Positions 13,858-13,906 of a stretch of DNA of 13,906 nucleotides are shown one piece after another. Source of the stretch: Candidatus Aquidulcis frankliniae. GTDB lineage: Bacteria; Chloroflexota; Limnocylindria; Limnocylindrales; Limnocylindraceae. A program made the translations under genes and the position numbers. Each line of letters starts with the position of its first letter. Positions within the stretch are counted from its first letter, which is position 1. The stretch spans positions 1 through 13,906 of the forward strand of contig RFPZ01000032.1 of the NCBI GenBank assembly GCA_009925905.1, read 5' to 3'. The notes under the pieces are model-generated. The model searched no databases. It was not told the origin of the DNA and saw only the letters and a list, made by a program, of their open reading frames with translations.

Positions 13858-13906
13858 TGCGAACCTCCGATCCTGTTGTCCCAGTATGTTCCAAGAGATC
13901 TACGCA
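13858..13906 (-). promoter_or_regulatory. coaD 5' region with ribosome binding site
   Basis: The 49 bases upstream of coaD hold the GGAGG ribosome binding site (13864-13868). A CATACT -10-like hexamer on the minus strand near 13881-13886 would need a -35 beyond the window, so no promoter can be called. An upstream gene (often rsmD in this neighbourhood) could end just outside. Confidence 0.3.

Noticed and set aside
13881..13886. coaD promoter
   Set aside because: Only a 4-of-6 -10-like hexamer is visible and the -35 position lies outside the window.

Overview
This 13.9 kb window is a GC-rich bacterial chromosomal segment packed with housekeeping genes. All but one lie on the minus strand, so transcription runs from the right end to the left. 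The order coaD-yceD-rpmF-plsX-nusB-acpP-rnc-smc-ftsY, then ffh-rpsP-khpA-rimM-trmD-rplS, resembles the translation, SRP and SMC cluster of Chloroflexota and Actinomycetota. The presence of plsX and the general protein style make me lean to Chloroflexota, perhaps an uncultured lineage. That is inference from gene order and protein character, not from any search.

Right block (13857 to 5449, minus): coenzyme A synthesis (coaD), the 23S rRNA-linked DUF177 protein with L32 (yceD, rpmF), phospholipid and fatty-acid synthesis (plsX, acpP) with the antitermination factor nusB between them, RNase III (rnc), the SMC chromosome-organising ATPase, and the SRP receptor ftsY. Many junctions are translationally coupled: 4-nt ATGA, GTGA or TTGA overlaps, or a GTG start directly after a TAA stop. 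GTG and TTG starts are common.

Middle: a plus-strand MFS exporter gene (4162-5475) sits between ftsY and ffh. It overlaps the ftsY 3' end tail to tail by 27 bp and starts 22 bp from the ffh start codon. In that 22-bp gap, possible -10 hexamers for both directions overlap, and each ends exactly 6 nt before its ATG, which suggests leaderless transcripts.

Left block (4139 to 1, minus): ffh, rpsP, khpA, rimM, trmD and rplS, with rplS running off the window. Ffh is the oddest gene. The GTPase part is intact though drifted, but the M domain stops after its first helix and hydrophobic loop. The helix-turn-helix that binds SRP RNA is not encoded in any frame, and a glycine- and lysine-rich tail lies in the +1 frame directly after the TGA. 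Two enzymes carry substitutions at textbook catalytic positions: RNase III has Ala for the Asp of the LADAFE motif, and TrmD has Glu for the Asp equivalent to E. coli D169. S16 and L19 both carry long acidic, alanine-rich C-terminal tails.

No mobile element, CRISPR array, tRNA or rRNA gene was seen. No gene-free stretch exceeds 300 bases. The longest gap is 2772-3008, half of which holds the out-of-frame ffh tail.
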